From Streptomyces sp. LUP47B (lineage in GTDB: Bacteria; Actinomycetota; Actinomycetes; Streptomycetales; Streptomycetaceae), in contig NZ_MJAH01000006.1 in the NCBI RefSeq assembly GCF_001746295.1, positions 887,562-951,561 of the forward strand: a DNA stretch of 64,000 nt, read 5' to 3'. A model generated the notes under the pieces. The model saw only the letters and a program-made list of their open reading frames with translations, was not told where the DNA came from and did no database searches. Shown in pieces: positions 8,080 to 18,933 of this stretch. The translations under genes and the position numbers were made by a program. Numbering within the stretch: position 1 is the stretch's first letter; each line of letters opens with the position of its first letter.

Positions 8080-9579
8080 TCAGTGGGCGATGACGGGCTC
8101 GCCTTCCGACGGTGCCAGAGGCGTGTTCGGTATCAGGAACGCCGCGAGCACCGCACCGACCACGAAGAACCCGGCGCCCCACGCCAGGGTGGCGGTGTAG
8201 CCCTCGACCCCGGCCTGTGCCGCGGTCAGCGCGCCGGCCTTGTGCGAGGACAGATAGTCGGCCGCGGCCGACGACGCGACGGTGGTCAGCAGGGCCGTAC
8301 TGATCGAACCACCCACCTGCTGGCTGGTGTTGATCAGCGCCGAGGCGACGCCCGTGTCCTCGTGGTGCACGCCTGCGGTCGCCCCTTGGAACGCGGTGGT
8401 CATCACCCCGCCGAGGCCGAGACCCAGCAGGATCATCCCGGGCATGATGTCGGCGACGTAGCCGCTGTCCAGCGCGAGCCGGGTCAGCAGGGCCATACCG
8501 GTCGCGGAGACCAGGAAGCTGGCGGAGACCACGATCTTCGGGCCGACCCTGGGCAGCAGCAGCGAAGGCGCCGTGGTCGCCGCGGCGACGATTCCCCCGA
8601 CCATCGGCAGGAAGGCCAGACCAGTTTTGATCGGTGAGTAACCGATGCCGGCTTCAAGGTAATAGGTCAGGAAAAGGAAGATCGAAAACATCCCCATGCC
8701 CACGACGAACACGGCCAGGAACGAACCGCCGCGGGTCCGGTCCAGCACGAGTCGCAGCGGCAGCAGCGGATGCGCGACCCTGGACTCCAGCCACACGAAC
8801 ACGGCGAGCAGCACCAGGCCGACGATCATGGAGCCGAGGGTGACCGGGTTGGTCCAACTCGTGGATTCCACGTGTGCGAACCCGTAGACGATGGCGAACA
8901 GCGCGGCGCTCACCACGATCGTGCCCGGAATGTCGAGCTTGGGCCGCTCGGTGACCGCCGGCTTGGCCAGCCACAGCAACGCGCCGACCAGCGCGACCGC
9001 CGCGAAGGCGACGTTCACGTACATCACCCAGCGCCACGACGCCCACTCGGTGAGCATGCCGCCGAGCAGCAGTCCGACCGCGCCGCCCGCCCCGGACAGC
9101 GCGCTGAAGATGCCGAAGGCCTTCGCCCGCTCGGACGGGTGGGTGAAGGTCACGCTCAGCAGTGAGAGGGCCGCGGGTGCGAGCAGCGCGGCGAAGAGGC
9201 CCTGGGCCACACGTGCCGCGACGAGGATTTCGAAGCTGCCGGCCGCTCCGCCGGCGACGGACGCGGCCGCGAAACCGATCAGGCCGATGACGAAAGTGGT
9301 ACGCCGGCCGAACAGGTCACCGAGTCGGCCGCCGAGCAGCAGCAGGCTGCCGAATGCCAGGGCGTACCCCGTGATGACCCACTGCCGGCTGCCGTCGCTG
9401 AAACCGAGGTCGTGTTGTGCGGCGGGCAGCGCGATGTTCACGACGGTCGCGTCGAGCGTGACCATCAGCTGTGCCACGCCCAGCACGACGAGCACCCACC
9501 AGCGCACGGCATGTGAGCCGCGGCGGCCCTGGTCTGATTTCCCGGAGGCGGGCGCCCCACGGTCGTAGGTGGTAGTCAT
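8080..9579 (-). CDS. DHA2-type MFS multidrug efflux transporter
   Basis: 499 residues from the ATG at 9579 (AAGGGAAA six bases upstream). It has 14 predicted membrane segments, which is typical of the EmrB/QacA (DHA2) group. Visible motifs: TLDATVVNIALPA in TM1 (motif D1), GGRLGDLFGRR (motif A) after TM2, and GGAVGLLLGGMLTEWASWRW (motif C, the antiporter signature) in TM5. A proton-driven export role in the plasma membrane is expected; the substrate is not predictable from sequence. It is preceded by an operator pair at 9621-9658 and followed by the TetR gene, the usual layout of an inducible resistance pump. Confidence 0.93.
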   Translation of the reverse strand: MTTTYDRGAPASGKSDQGRRGSHAVRWWVLVVLGVAQLMVTLDATVVNIALPAAQHDLGFSDGSRQWVITGYALAFGSLLLLGGRLGDLFGRRTTFVIGLIGFAAASVAGGAAGSFEILVAARVAQGLFAALLAPAALSLLSVTFTHPSERAKAFGIFSALSGAGGAVGLLLGGMLTEWASWRWVMYVNVAFAAVALVGALLWLAKPAVTERPKLDIPGTIVVSAALFAIVYGFAHVESTSWTNPVTLGSMIVGLVLLAVFVWLESRVAHPLLPLRLVLDRTRGGSFLAVFVVGMGMFSIFLFLTYYLEAGIGYSPIKTGLAFLPMVGGIVAAATTAPSLLLPRVGPKIVVSASFLVSATGMALLTRLALDSGYVADIMPGMILLGLGLGGVMTTAFQGATAGVHHEDTGVASALINTSQQVGGSISTALLTTVASSAAADYLSSHKAGALTAAQAGVEGYTATLAWGAGFFVVGAVLAAFLIPNTPLAPSEGEPVIAH

Positions 9580-9620
9580 CGTTTCCCTTTGTCGCTGGTC
9601 ATGGCCCGGGCACCGGTCGA

Positions 9621-9658
9621 AAACCGATCTGTTTCCACACAGGAAAACAGATCGGTTT
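9621..9658. promoter_or_regulatory. Paired TetR operators in the MFS promoter
   Basis: AAACCGATCTGTTT (9621-9634) and AAACAGATCGGTTT (9645-9658) are exact reverse complements of each other, and each is itself a near-palindrome. Centre-to-centre distance is 24 bp. They lie 42-79 bases upstream of the MFS start. Confidence 0.85.
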
Positions 9659-9733
9659 CCATGACGCAAGCGGAGAGGCGGCCTCCAGGGTGTGAGCGGT
9701 GCCGCGCGCCAGGACCGCTTGGCTTGCGCTCGA

Positions 9734-9771
9734 AAACCGATCGGTTTACTGTGGCGGAAACCGAACGGTTC
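9734..9771. promoter_or_regulatory. Paired TetR operators in the hydrolase promoter
   Basis: AAACCGATCGGTTT (9734-9747), a perfect 14-bp palindrome, and AAACCGAACGGTTC (9758-9771), a weaker copy. The centres are again exactly 24 bp apart. They lie 74-111 bases upstream of the hydrolase start at 9845. Confidence 0.85.
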
Positions 9772-9844
9772 CCCATCGTGGGGGCAGTCGCGACCGCGCG
9801 AAGCGGGTCACCTCTGCGCAGGTCGCACACAAGGAGTCAGAGAG

Positions 9845-10723
9845 ATGCCCCACCAGGAGCCACGTCCCACGATCCGCATTCCGGGGGCCACGAGCCACAC
9901 CCTCGCCCCGCGCGACGAAGGCCGCGGCCGCGAGGGGGCGCTGCGCTATCTCAAAGCGGGCACTGGTGCCCCTCTGGTCCTGCTGCACACCGTGCGCACG
10001 CAGGCCGAGCACTTCCGCTCCCTCATCCCGTTGATCTCCGAGCAGTACACCGTCTATGCCCTCGATCTGCCGGGGATGGGCTACTCCGAGATCGTGCCCG
10101 GGGCGTCGTACGACGAGCCGGCGATGCGCGCGGGCGTCGAACGGCTCCTGACCGAACTCGACCTCCACGACGTGACGTTGGTCGGGGAGTCCATGGGGGC
10201 GGTGCTCGCGCTGACCACCGCGGCCGATCTGCCGGAGCGGGTACGCCGCGTCGTCGCGGTGAACGCGTACGACTTCCGTGACGGGATCGCCCGGTCCGGT
10301 CTCCTCGCCCGCGTGGTGGTCGGTGCCGTTCTCACGCCGGGGGTGGGGCCGGTGGTCGCCGGGGTGGAGCCCAAGCCGGCCCTCCGCAGGATTCTGCAGG
10401 GCGGCCTCGGCGACAGGAGTGCTCTGCGGCCGGACTACGTGGACGAGCTCCTCCGGGTGGGCGGCCGCCCCGGCTATCCGACCGTCGCCCGGGCCGTGTA
10501 CCAGAGCCTGCCCAGCCTCATCGCGGCCCGCTCGCGCTACCCCGAGGTCAAGGCGCCCATCCACTTCGTCTACGGCGAGAAGGACTGGTCCCGGCCCACT
10601 GACCGGCAGGCCAACGAGAACCTGCTGCCCGCCGCCGACTTCACCCAGGTGCCGGGAGCGGGCCACTTCATCGCCCTGGAACGGCCCGACGTACTGGCCG
10701 ACCTGTTGAACACAGCGGTGTGA
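9845..10723 (+). CDS. Alpha/beta-fold hydrolase in the TetR regulon
   Basis: 292 residues from the ATG at 9845 (AAGGAG upstream). The serine hydrolase triad is readable: nucleophile in GESMG, Asp in YGEKDWS and His in GAGHFIALE. The oxyanion region is VLLHTVRTQAEHF, so the HG of the common HGxP motif is replaced by HT. No signal peptide, so cytoplasmic. It is divergent from the MFS gene and carries its own copy of the operator pair, so hydrolase and pump are induced together. The hydrolase may inactivate the same ester- or lactone-type compound that the pump exports (inference). Confidence 0.88.
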   Translation: MPHQEPRPTIRIPGATSHTLAPRDEGRGREGALRYLKAGTGAPLVLLHTVRTQAEHFRSLIPLISEQYTVYALDLPGMGYSEIVPGASYDEPAMRAGVERLLTELDLHDVTLVGESMGAVLALTTAADLPERVRRVVAVNAYDFRDGIARSGLLARVVVGAVLTPGVGPVVAGVEPKPALRRILQGGLGDRSALRPDYVDELLRVGGRPGYPTVARAVYQSLPSLIAARSRYPEVKAPIHFVYGEKDWSRPTDRQANENLLPAADFTQVPGAGHFIALERPDVLADLLNTAV

Positions 10724-11252
10724 ACACCCCGCACCCGGGTTGCGTGCGCGAGGTCGGCCTTCCGGAGCCACGACGCGTCTTCGAGGCCGGCGCCGCGCTG
10801 CCGCCAGGGGCGTGACGCGACGAGCGGGATGCCGGTGTTCCCGGGCGGTGTTCTGCGCAGCTGCTGTCGAGATCCGTGGTCTGAAAATGCCGCTGTCCGT
10901 CGGCCCGCAGATCCAGCACATCGACGGAGCGCCGGGCTCCACGTTCAGGCGGCGAGGCGGCGCCCGGTACGTCGAAAGCCGACCGGCACCCTGGTCGGCG
11001 TAGCAACGCCTTCCCGCGCCTCCCGTGCTCCGCCTGCACCTCGCCCCTGACACCGTGCCGGAGTGGCTCCACGGCACGGCACGGTCGGGAACCTCGGCTT
11101 CAAGCTCCGACTCGGCCTGGGCGACGCGGACATCGGCCAGGCCGGACAGGCAGGCGGACGGCTCGTCGTCCTCGGCATCCACAGGTGCGCCACCACGGTG
11201 AAGCCGGCCGCGGGCCTGCTCATGGCGGTGTGCGAAGCGTCCGGCAGACGGT
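10724..11252. other. Intergenic region without a recognisable gene
   Basis: About 530 bases between two convergent genes. Frames on both strands are open only because of high GC and show no start with ribosome site, no domain and no strong hairpin. Confidence 0.5.
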
Positions 11253-12782
11253 TCAGATGTCCCGGAAGATCTCGATCTGCGCCCCCACCGAGTTGAGCCG
11301 CTCGGCCAGGTCCTCGTAACCGCGGTTGATGACATAGACGTTGCGCAGCACGGACGTGCCGTCGGCCGCCATCATCGCCAGCAGGACGACCACGGCAGGG
11401 CGCAGGGCCGGGGGGCACATCATCTCGGCGGCGCGCCAGCGGGTCGGGCCCTCCACCAGCACCCGGTGCGGGTCGAGGAGTTGGAGGCGCCCGCCCAGCC
11501 GGTTCAGGTCCGTCAGGTAGATCGCCCGGTTGTCGTAGACCCAGTCGTGGATGAGGGTCTGACCCTGCGCGACCGCCGCGATGGCCGCGAAGAACGGGAC
11601 GTTGTCGATGTTCAGACCGGGGAACGGCATCGGGTGGATCTTGTCGATCGGCGCCTCCAGCTTGGAGGGCCGGACCGTGAGGTCGACCAGCCGGGTACGG
11701 CCGTTGTCCGCGAAGTACTCCGGCGTACGGTCGTGGTCGAGCCCCATCTCCTCCAGGACCGCGAGCTCGATCTCGAGGAACTCGATGGGCACCCGGCGCA
11801 CGGTCAGCTCCGACTCCGTCACCACGGCCGCGGCCAGCAGGCTCATCGCCTCGACCGGGTCCTCGGAGGGGAAGTAGTCGACGTCCACGTCGATGTGCGG
11901 CACGCCGTGCACGGTGAGGGTGGTGGTGCCGATGCCCTCGACCTTCACTCCCAGGGCCTCCAGGAAGAAGCACAGGTCCTGGACCATGTAGTTGGAGGAG
12001 GCGTTGCGGATGACGGTGACGCCGTCGTGGCGGGCGGCCGCGAGCAGCGCGTTCTCCGTCACGGTGTCGCCGCGCTCGGTCAGTACGATCGGACGGCCGG
12101 GGCGGACCGACCGGTCCACACGCGCGTGGTACTGGCCCTCGGTCGCCGCGACGTCCAGGCCGAACCGGCGCAGCGCGATCATGTGCGGCTCGATGGTCCG
12201 CGTGCCGAGGTCGCAGCCGCCGGCGTAGGGCAGCTTGAAGCCGTCCATGCGGTGCAGCAGCGGGCCGAGGAACATGATGATGGAGCGGGTGCGGACGGCG
12301 GCCTCGGCGTCGATGGCGTCCATGTCCAGCTCGGCCGGCGGCACGAGTTCGAGGTCGACGCCGCCGTTGATCCAGCGGGTGCGGACCCCGATGGAGCTCA
12401 GCACCTCCAGAAGGCGGTAGACCTCCTCGATGCGGGCGACCCTGCGCAGCACCGTGCGCCCCTTGTTGAGGAGCGTGGCGCACAGCAGGGCCACACACGC
12501 GTTCTTGCTCGTCTTGACGTCGATCGCGCCGGACAGCCGACGACCGCCGACCACGCGCAGATGCATGGGGCCCGCGTAGCCCAGAGAGACGATTTCGCTG
12601 TCCAGTGCTTCACCGATGCGGGCGATCATCTCAAGGCTGATGTTCTGGTTGCCGCGCTCGATGCGATTGACGGCGCTCTGGCTGGTGCCGAGCGCCTCGG
12701 CCAGCTGCGACTGTGTCCAGCCCCGGTGCTGCCGGGCGTCACGGATGAGCTTGCCGATGCGTACGAGGTAGTCGTCTGCCAT
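11253..12782 (-). CDS. XRE-HTH / MurA-like enolpyruvyl transferase fusion
   Basis: 509 residues. Residues 6-62 form an XRE helix-turn-helix (QLAEALGTSQSAVNRIERGN). From about 72 to the end it is a UDP-GlcNAc 1-carboxyvinyltransferase (EPT) fold, the first step of peptidoglycan precursor synthesis. The substrate pair Lys93-Asn94 (TSKNACVALL) and the loop Cys190 (YAGGCDLGTR, equivalent to the fosfomycin-target Cys115) are present. The canonical FPTDMQ motif that holds the catalytic Asp305 of E. coli MurA reads FPGLNID (387-393). The enzyme may therefore be altered, or may act as a substrate-sensing regulator. I recall this architecture and its place beside aconitase from S. coelicolor. A palindrome lies just before the start. 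Confidence 0.88.
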   Translation of the reverse strand: MADDYLVRIGKLIRDARQHRGWTQSQLAEALGTSQSAVNRIERGNQNISLEMIARIGEALDSEIVSLGYAGPMHLRVVGGRRLSGAIDVKTSKNACVALLCATLLNKGRTVLRRVARIEEVYRLLEVLSSIGVRTRWINGGVDLELVPPAELDMDAIDAEAAVRTRSIIMFLGPLLHRMDGFKLPYAGGCDLGTRTIEPHMIALRRFGLDVAATEGQYHARVDRSVRPGRPIVLTERGDTVTENALLAAARHDGVTVIRNASSNYMVQDLCFFLEALGVKVEGIGTTTLTVHGVPHIDVDVDYFPSEDPVEAMSLLAAAVVTESELTVRRVPIEFLEIELAVLEEMGLDHDRTPEYFADNGRTRLVDLTVRPSKLEAPIDKIHPMPFPGLNIDNVPFFAAIAAVAQGQTLIHDWVYDNRAIYLTDLNRLGGRLQLLDPHRVLVEGPTRWRAAEMMCPPALRPAVVVLLAMMAADGTSVLRNVYVINRGYEDLAERLNSVGAQIEIFRDI

Positions 12783-12794
12783 GAGCTCGAGGCT

Positions 12795-12810
12795 ATCTCA
12801 GATATGAGAT
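12795..12810. promoter_or_regulatory. Palindrome at the HTH-MurA start, possible autoregulatory operator
   Basis: ATCTCAGATATGAGAT: arms ATCTCA/TGAGAT around GATA, 13-28 bases before the start codon, where a promoter -10 or ribosome site would lie. The gene product carries an XRE HTH, so self-binding is a natural inference. Confidence 0.55.
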
Positions 12811-12865
12811 GGCGCATTCCGGGTGGTCCATTCGGGTGAGGGACCTCCGCGGACCTGAGGGAGCC

Positions 12866-13066
12866 TCAGTGGCGCTTGGCGGTACGGGTGCGACGCCAGC
12901 CGAAAGGTCCGGGCAGATCCATCGATGTCGTACGGCGTCCCGTGCTGCTGTGCGTGTGCCGCGGGCCGTGCTTGCCGCCGCCGGTGGTGATGGACCAGGA
13001 GTGCCGGTTGATGTTCAGCCGCACGCCGGGCAGGATCCGGAAGCTCTTGCGGAACGTGAGGCCCAT
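12866..13066 (-). CDS. DUF4236 domain protein
   Basis: 66 residues. The ATG at 13066 follows a GGGGAG site eight bases upstream. The whole protein is the DUF4236 domain: MGLTFRKSFRILPGVRLNIN, then a Gly/His-rich GPRHTHSSTGRRTTS segment and a basic C-terminus. Small, basic (pI high), no signal or TM segment. The function of the family is unknown; it often occurs as a stand-alone small protein in actinomycetes. It lies between the HTH-MurA gene and acnA and reads with the former. Confidence 0.85.
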   Translation of the reverse strand: MGLTFRKSFRILPGVRLNINRHSWSITTGGGKHGPRHTHSSTGRRTTSMDLPGPFGWRRTRTAKRH

Positions 13067-13220
13067 GTGGGTCTCCCCTCGGGTCGGTCTGGTGCTCCCA
13101 ACTCCCTCCGCATACCCCGACTTGGCGAACTGATGACCGGGGCCGCGCCGACCCGGGGATCCTGGCGGCGGACATCACAAGGAAGCCGGGCATGACCATC
13201 CGGGCCTCATGTACTAGAGT

Positions 13221-13238
13221 TATCTCGACATCGAGATA
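13221..13238. promoter_or_regulatory. TamR-like palindrome upstream of acnA
   Basis: TATCTCGACATCGAGATA: perfect 8-bp arms with a two-base centre, 143-160 bases before the acnA start. In S. coelicolor the MarR-family protein TamR is reported to act at the aconitase (sacA) promoter; this site fits such an 18-bp palindrome, though I could not compare it with the published motif. Confidence 0.6.
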
Positions 13239-13294
13239 TCTGCCGAGGCGTACCGCAGTCGCACGCTTCCGCCGGGTCTGGCAGTAAGGCATGC

Positions 13295-13313
13295 CTAACT
13301 TAGCCTTACCTTA
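13295..13313 (-). promoter_or_regulatory. Iron-box-like site (DmdR/DtxR) upstream of acnA
   Basis: On the minus strand the site reads TAAGGTAAGGCTAAGTTAG. It matches the DtxR/DmdR consensus TTAGGTTAGGCTAACCTAA at 14 of 19 positions. It lies 68-86 bases before the start. Iron control of a [4Fe-4S] enzyme gene is plausible. Confidence 0.55.
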
Positions 13314-13380
13314 GCGGATCGGTCAGAGCGGCGTGGCGGCAGGATGCGGTGGTAAGCGCACAAAAATGAAGGAGACTGTC

Positions 13381-16098
<2,718 letters not shown>

Positions 16099-16110
16099 CC
16101 TGACGTGAAC

Positions 16111-16156
16111 GAGCGCCCTGCCCCTGCATCTCGCGCGCGAGGGGGGCGGGGCGCTC
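16111..16156 (+). terminator. acnA terminator
   Basis: GAGCGCCCTGCCCC (16111-16124) pairs with GGGGCGGGGCGCTC (16143-16156), a 14-bp stem with one G-T wobble. It starts 13 bases after the acnA stop. No T-tract, as usual in this GC range. Confidence 0.85.
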
Positions 16157-16283
16157 GCGCTCGACGGGGCGGAAGTCGCGCCTGCGAGCATGATCGCAGG
16201 CGATCTGTTCCCGGAGCTGCGCTTCTGCCCTTGCGAGCGTGAGGCGAACGAGCGTCGCTGGGCGATGACGGGTGGACAAGCAC

Positions 16284-16342
16284 GCGAAGCTCCTGGCGGA
16301 CACGGGTGATCTCGGTCGAGAACCCGTCCACCAGGAGCTTCG
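16284..16342. repeat. Long imperfect inverted repeat after acnA
   Basis: CGAAGCTCCTGG (16284-16295) is perfectly repeated in inverse as CCAGGAGCTTCG (16331-16342). Further inner pairing (GGAC, CGGGT with ACCCG, GTCC) gives nearly 20 paired bases. It lies between convergent genes. It could be a second terminator or the end of a lost mobile element. Confidence 0.6.
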
Positions 16343-16416
16343 TCGTTGTGCAGAACGGTCCAACTCGCGGTCAGCGCCGCCAGCTTGAAAAGGGCTCCGT
16401 AAGCGCGACAGCCGAC

Positions 16417-17166
16417 TCAGGCGGCTGCTGTCTCAGCGGCCGTCCCGGTCGCCATAGGTGCGCGGACCCGGTTGCGGAGCTGGCGCAACGCGTAGTGCTG
16501 CCGGGATTTGACGGTACCCGCGGGGACGCCCAGGAGGTGGGCGGTCTCCTGCACGGTCCTGTCGTGTAGGTAGATGTGCACAAGGACCTCTTGATGCTCC
16601 CGTGACAGATGCCGCAGAAGGGCCACGACGTCGACCGAGGACGCGACCGTGTCGGCGTGGTCGCTCTGCAGCGTGCCTTGTTGTTCCGCGCCCGGGGACT
16701 CATGGCGGAAGTAGGCGCTGCGTATCCGGTCGATGGCGAGGTTGCGAGCCACGGTGAGCAGCCAGCCGCGCATCGATCCTTCGTTGGCGCACAGCCGGTC
16801 GGAGCGGTGCCAGGCGCGTATCAAGGTCTCCTGCACGATGTCCTCTGCCATGTGACGATCGCCCAGCATGCGTTCGACGTAAGCCAGGAGTGGCTTGGTG
16901 TGGTCGGCTGCCAGCGCCTGCGGGAGGTGCCCGCAACGTGCGGCCACAGGCTCGCCCGGAGCTGTTGCGTTGGTCACGACGTCCTGGGCGGCGGCCTCCT
17001 TGACCGTGGCCGCGGTCAGGACGGGGCCGGCGGCTGCGAGCGGACGTAACGGCATTCCAGGGCCGCGGCTGTTGTTGTTGATGACGATTACCTGTTCGCC
17101 GGCGGCGACCGGGCGCTGGGCCAGGGCGGTTCCGATGGCTCCGGCTCCTTTGATTCCGCTGGGCAT
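16417..17166 (-). CDS. ECF sigma factor with an N-terminal Rossmann (F420-NADP reductase-like) fragment
   Basis: 249 residues. Residues 1-65 resemble the start of NADPH-dependent F420 reductases: GAGAIGTALAQ (GxGxxG), then the SRGP phosphate-binding segment. Residues 88-155 are sigma-70 region 2 (LLAYVERMLGDRHMAEDIVQ, RGWLLTVARNLAIDRIRSAY), and 184-235 are region 4 (LSREHQEVLVHIYL, GVPAGTVKSR). The ATG at 17166 has AGAGGA seven bases upstream, so the fusion can be translated. Alternatively the true sigma gene starts at the internal GTG at 16977 (Val64) behind a weak AGGAC, and the rest is a gene scar. No anti-sigma gene is adjacent. The inner reductase domain is truncated, so NADP binding is doubtful. 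Confidence 0.75.
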   Translation of the reverse strand: MPSGIKGAGAIGTALAQRPVAAGEQVIVINNNSRGPGMPLRPLAAAGPVLTAATVKEAAAQDVVTNATAPGEPVAARCGHLPQALAADHTKPLLAYVERMLGDRHMAEDIVQETLIRAWHRSDRLCANEGSMRGWLLTVARNLAIDRIRSAYFRHESPGAEQQGTLQSDHADTVASSVDVVALLRHLSREHQEVLVHIYLHDRTVQETAHLLGVPAGTVKSRQHYALRQLRNRVRAPMATGTAAETAAA

Positions 17167-17282
17167 GGCGTGGTCCTCTGCTTAAAGGGATGGAGCCGAG
17201 CGGTGTCGGGCCTGGGACGGGGTCGGCGTTGATGTGTGGAGCAGCCCACCGCCCGCGAGGCGGCCGAGGCGCCGCCGCACGG

Positions 17283-17580
17283 CCGTAACGACACCTGCGC
17301 CACCCTCGGCTGTCTGCTGGTGCAGTCCGCGCTGGTCCGCGGACGCGAGGGCGAGCGGGCTCGACGCGACCCGGCCGAGCGCCGGGAGCGCAGTGTCGGT
17401 GGCCTGTGCGCGGTTCGAGCGTGCGCAGGCCAAGGGCGACCTGAGTCCGAAGGCCGACGCGGAGGCCCCGCCCGCTGCCTGATGGCCTTCGGGGCAGGGC
17501 ATCTCGTGCAGGTCACCGGCGGGGCGAGCCGCGAGGATTCACACCCAGTCACGGACCAGGCCCTCGGTGCGTGGCCGAGC
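17283..17580 (+). pseudogene. Remnant of a TetR-family C-terminal domain
   Basis: Conceptual translation shows a TetR ligand domain spread over two frames. One frame gives TLGCLLVQSALVRGRE; the next gives ARFERAQAKGDLSPKADAE; the first frame then resumes with CLMAFGAGHLVQVTGGASRE and DSHPVTDQAL. That order is the normal C-terminal helix order of TetR regulators. There is no HTH upstream, and two compensating frameshifts break the frame. Probably the former regulator of the adjacent hydrolase cluster. Confidence 0.65.
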
Positions 17581-17587
17581 TGGGCGA

Positions 17588-18421
17588 TTACTTGCTCAGG
17601 AAAGCCAGCAGCGCGGCGTTGACCTCCTCGGCGTGCGTCCACAGCAGACCGTGCGGGGCGCCCTCGATCTCGACGTAGTCGGCCGAGGGCAGCAGCGCGT
17701 GGAAGGGCCGTCCGGTGGAGTCGATCGGCAGGATCCGGTCGGCCGTGCCGTGCAGGATCAGAGTCGGTACGTCGATCTTGGCGACGTCGGCGCGGAAGTC
17801 GGTGATCCAGGTGGGCACGCAGGCCACCGACGCGTACGCCGACGCACCCGCTGCCACGCTCCAACTGGCCCGTACCACCTCTTCGCTGATCCGGCCGCCG
17901 AGCGTCTCGTCGAGGTTGTAGAACGCCTCGTAGAAGCCGGTGAAGTAGGCGTAGCGGTCCTTGGTGACCGCCTCCAGGATGCCGTCGAAGACGGACCGGT
18001 CGACGCCGTCCGGATTGTCGTCGGTTCTGAGTAGAAAGGGTTCGAGGGAGGCCAGGAAGGCGGCTTTGGCGACGCGCTGCGAGCCGTACGTGCCCAGGTA
18101 ACGGCCGACTTCCCCCGTGCCCATGGAGAACCCGACGAGTACCGCCTCGGTGAGATCCAACTCGGACAGCAGGGTGTCGAGATCGGCGGCGAAGGTGTCG
18201 TAATCGTAGCCGGTGGTCGGCTGCGACGACCGGCCGAAGCCGCGCCGGTCGTAGGTGATGACCCGGTGGCCCGCGTCGAGCAGGGCCGGGAGCTGCTTCT
18301 CCCAGGAGTGGCCGTCCAGCGGGTAGCCGTGGATCAGCACGACGGGCTGCCCGCTCCCGTGGTCCTCGTAGTACAGCTCGATGTCGGTGGAGTTCTCCTG
18401 GCCGGCGGTGATGTACGGCAT
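17588..18421 (-). CDS. Non-heme chloroperoxidase-like alpha/beta hydrolase
   Basis: 277 residues from the ATG at 18421 (AAGGGAA upstream). It belongs to the cofactor-free haloperoxidase/esterase family. Visible features are the HGYPLDGHSWEKQ oxyanion loop, YDRRGFGRSSQP, nucleophile Ser in GFSMGTGE, Asp in HGTADRILP and His in GAPHGLLWTH, so the triad is complete. Cytoplasmic. In vivo these enzymes are usually esterases or perhydrolases. It is the most 3' intact enzyme of the minus-strand hydrolase cluster and is flanked on both sides by decayed gene fragments. Confidence 0.92.
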   Translation of the reverse strand: MPYITAGQENSTDIELYYEDHGSGQPVVLIHGYPLDGHSWEKQLPALLDAGHRVITYDRRGFGRSSQPTTGYDYDTFAADLDTLLSELDLTEAVLVGFSMGTGEVGRYLGTYGSQRVAKAAFLASLEPFLLRTDDNPDGVDRSVFDGILEAVTKDRYAYFTGFYEAFYNLDETLGGRISEEVVRASWSVAAGASAYASVACVPTWITDFRADVAKIDVPTLILHGTADRILPIDSTGRPFHALLPSADYVEIEGAPHGLLWTHAEEVNAALLAFLSK

Positions 18422-18679
18422 GTCGGATTCCCTTCGCTCGTTGGTGGGTCAGCGCGGTGACGGCGCCGATGTGGGTGAGATGGATGGCGTACGGGGCATC
18501 GGCCCCGAATCGTGGGGGAACGGCCCGCTCCGCCAGGAAACGCTGAGCAGCCTTCGGGGATCGGCGTGCCGGGATCGTCGGTGAGGTATGTGCCGGGGAA
18601 ACTCGCCGGCAGCGCGGCAAGCCGGTCGGTGAACGTGCGCCCCAGGCGTTCGGTGGCCACGGCCGTAGAGGTGATGGTG

Positions 18680-18933
18680 GGCGTCCGATCAGCTCCAACT
18701 CTCGGCCCGCAGCGGAGCCGTGACCGACCCTGACGCAGCAGCAGACCGCCGACCACGCCCCCGTCATCATCGACAGGATCGACGCGACGCGCCGCAGCCG
18801 CACCTGGTTCGAGGAGTCCTGCGGTCGTCAGGGGGAGAACCGTCGTGGTCAGGTCGGGGACTGCCAGTCGGCGGACCACGGCGTTCTGCGCGCCCATCGC
18901 GACAGCCGGCAGTGCGACGAGAAGGAGACCGGG
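18680..18933 (-). pseudogene. Remnant of a DUF1275 (YoaK-type) membrane protein gene
   Basis: Minus-strand translation gives GLLLVALPAVAMGAQNAVVR followed by RLAVPDLTTTVLPLTTAGLL, the hallmark region of DUF1275. A frameshift follows, and the other frame continues with RLRRVASILSMMTGA and then LLLRVGHGSAA-type residues. Start and end are both missing; the fragment abuts the stop of the preceding hydrolase gene. Confidence 0.65.
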
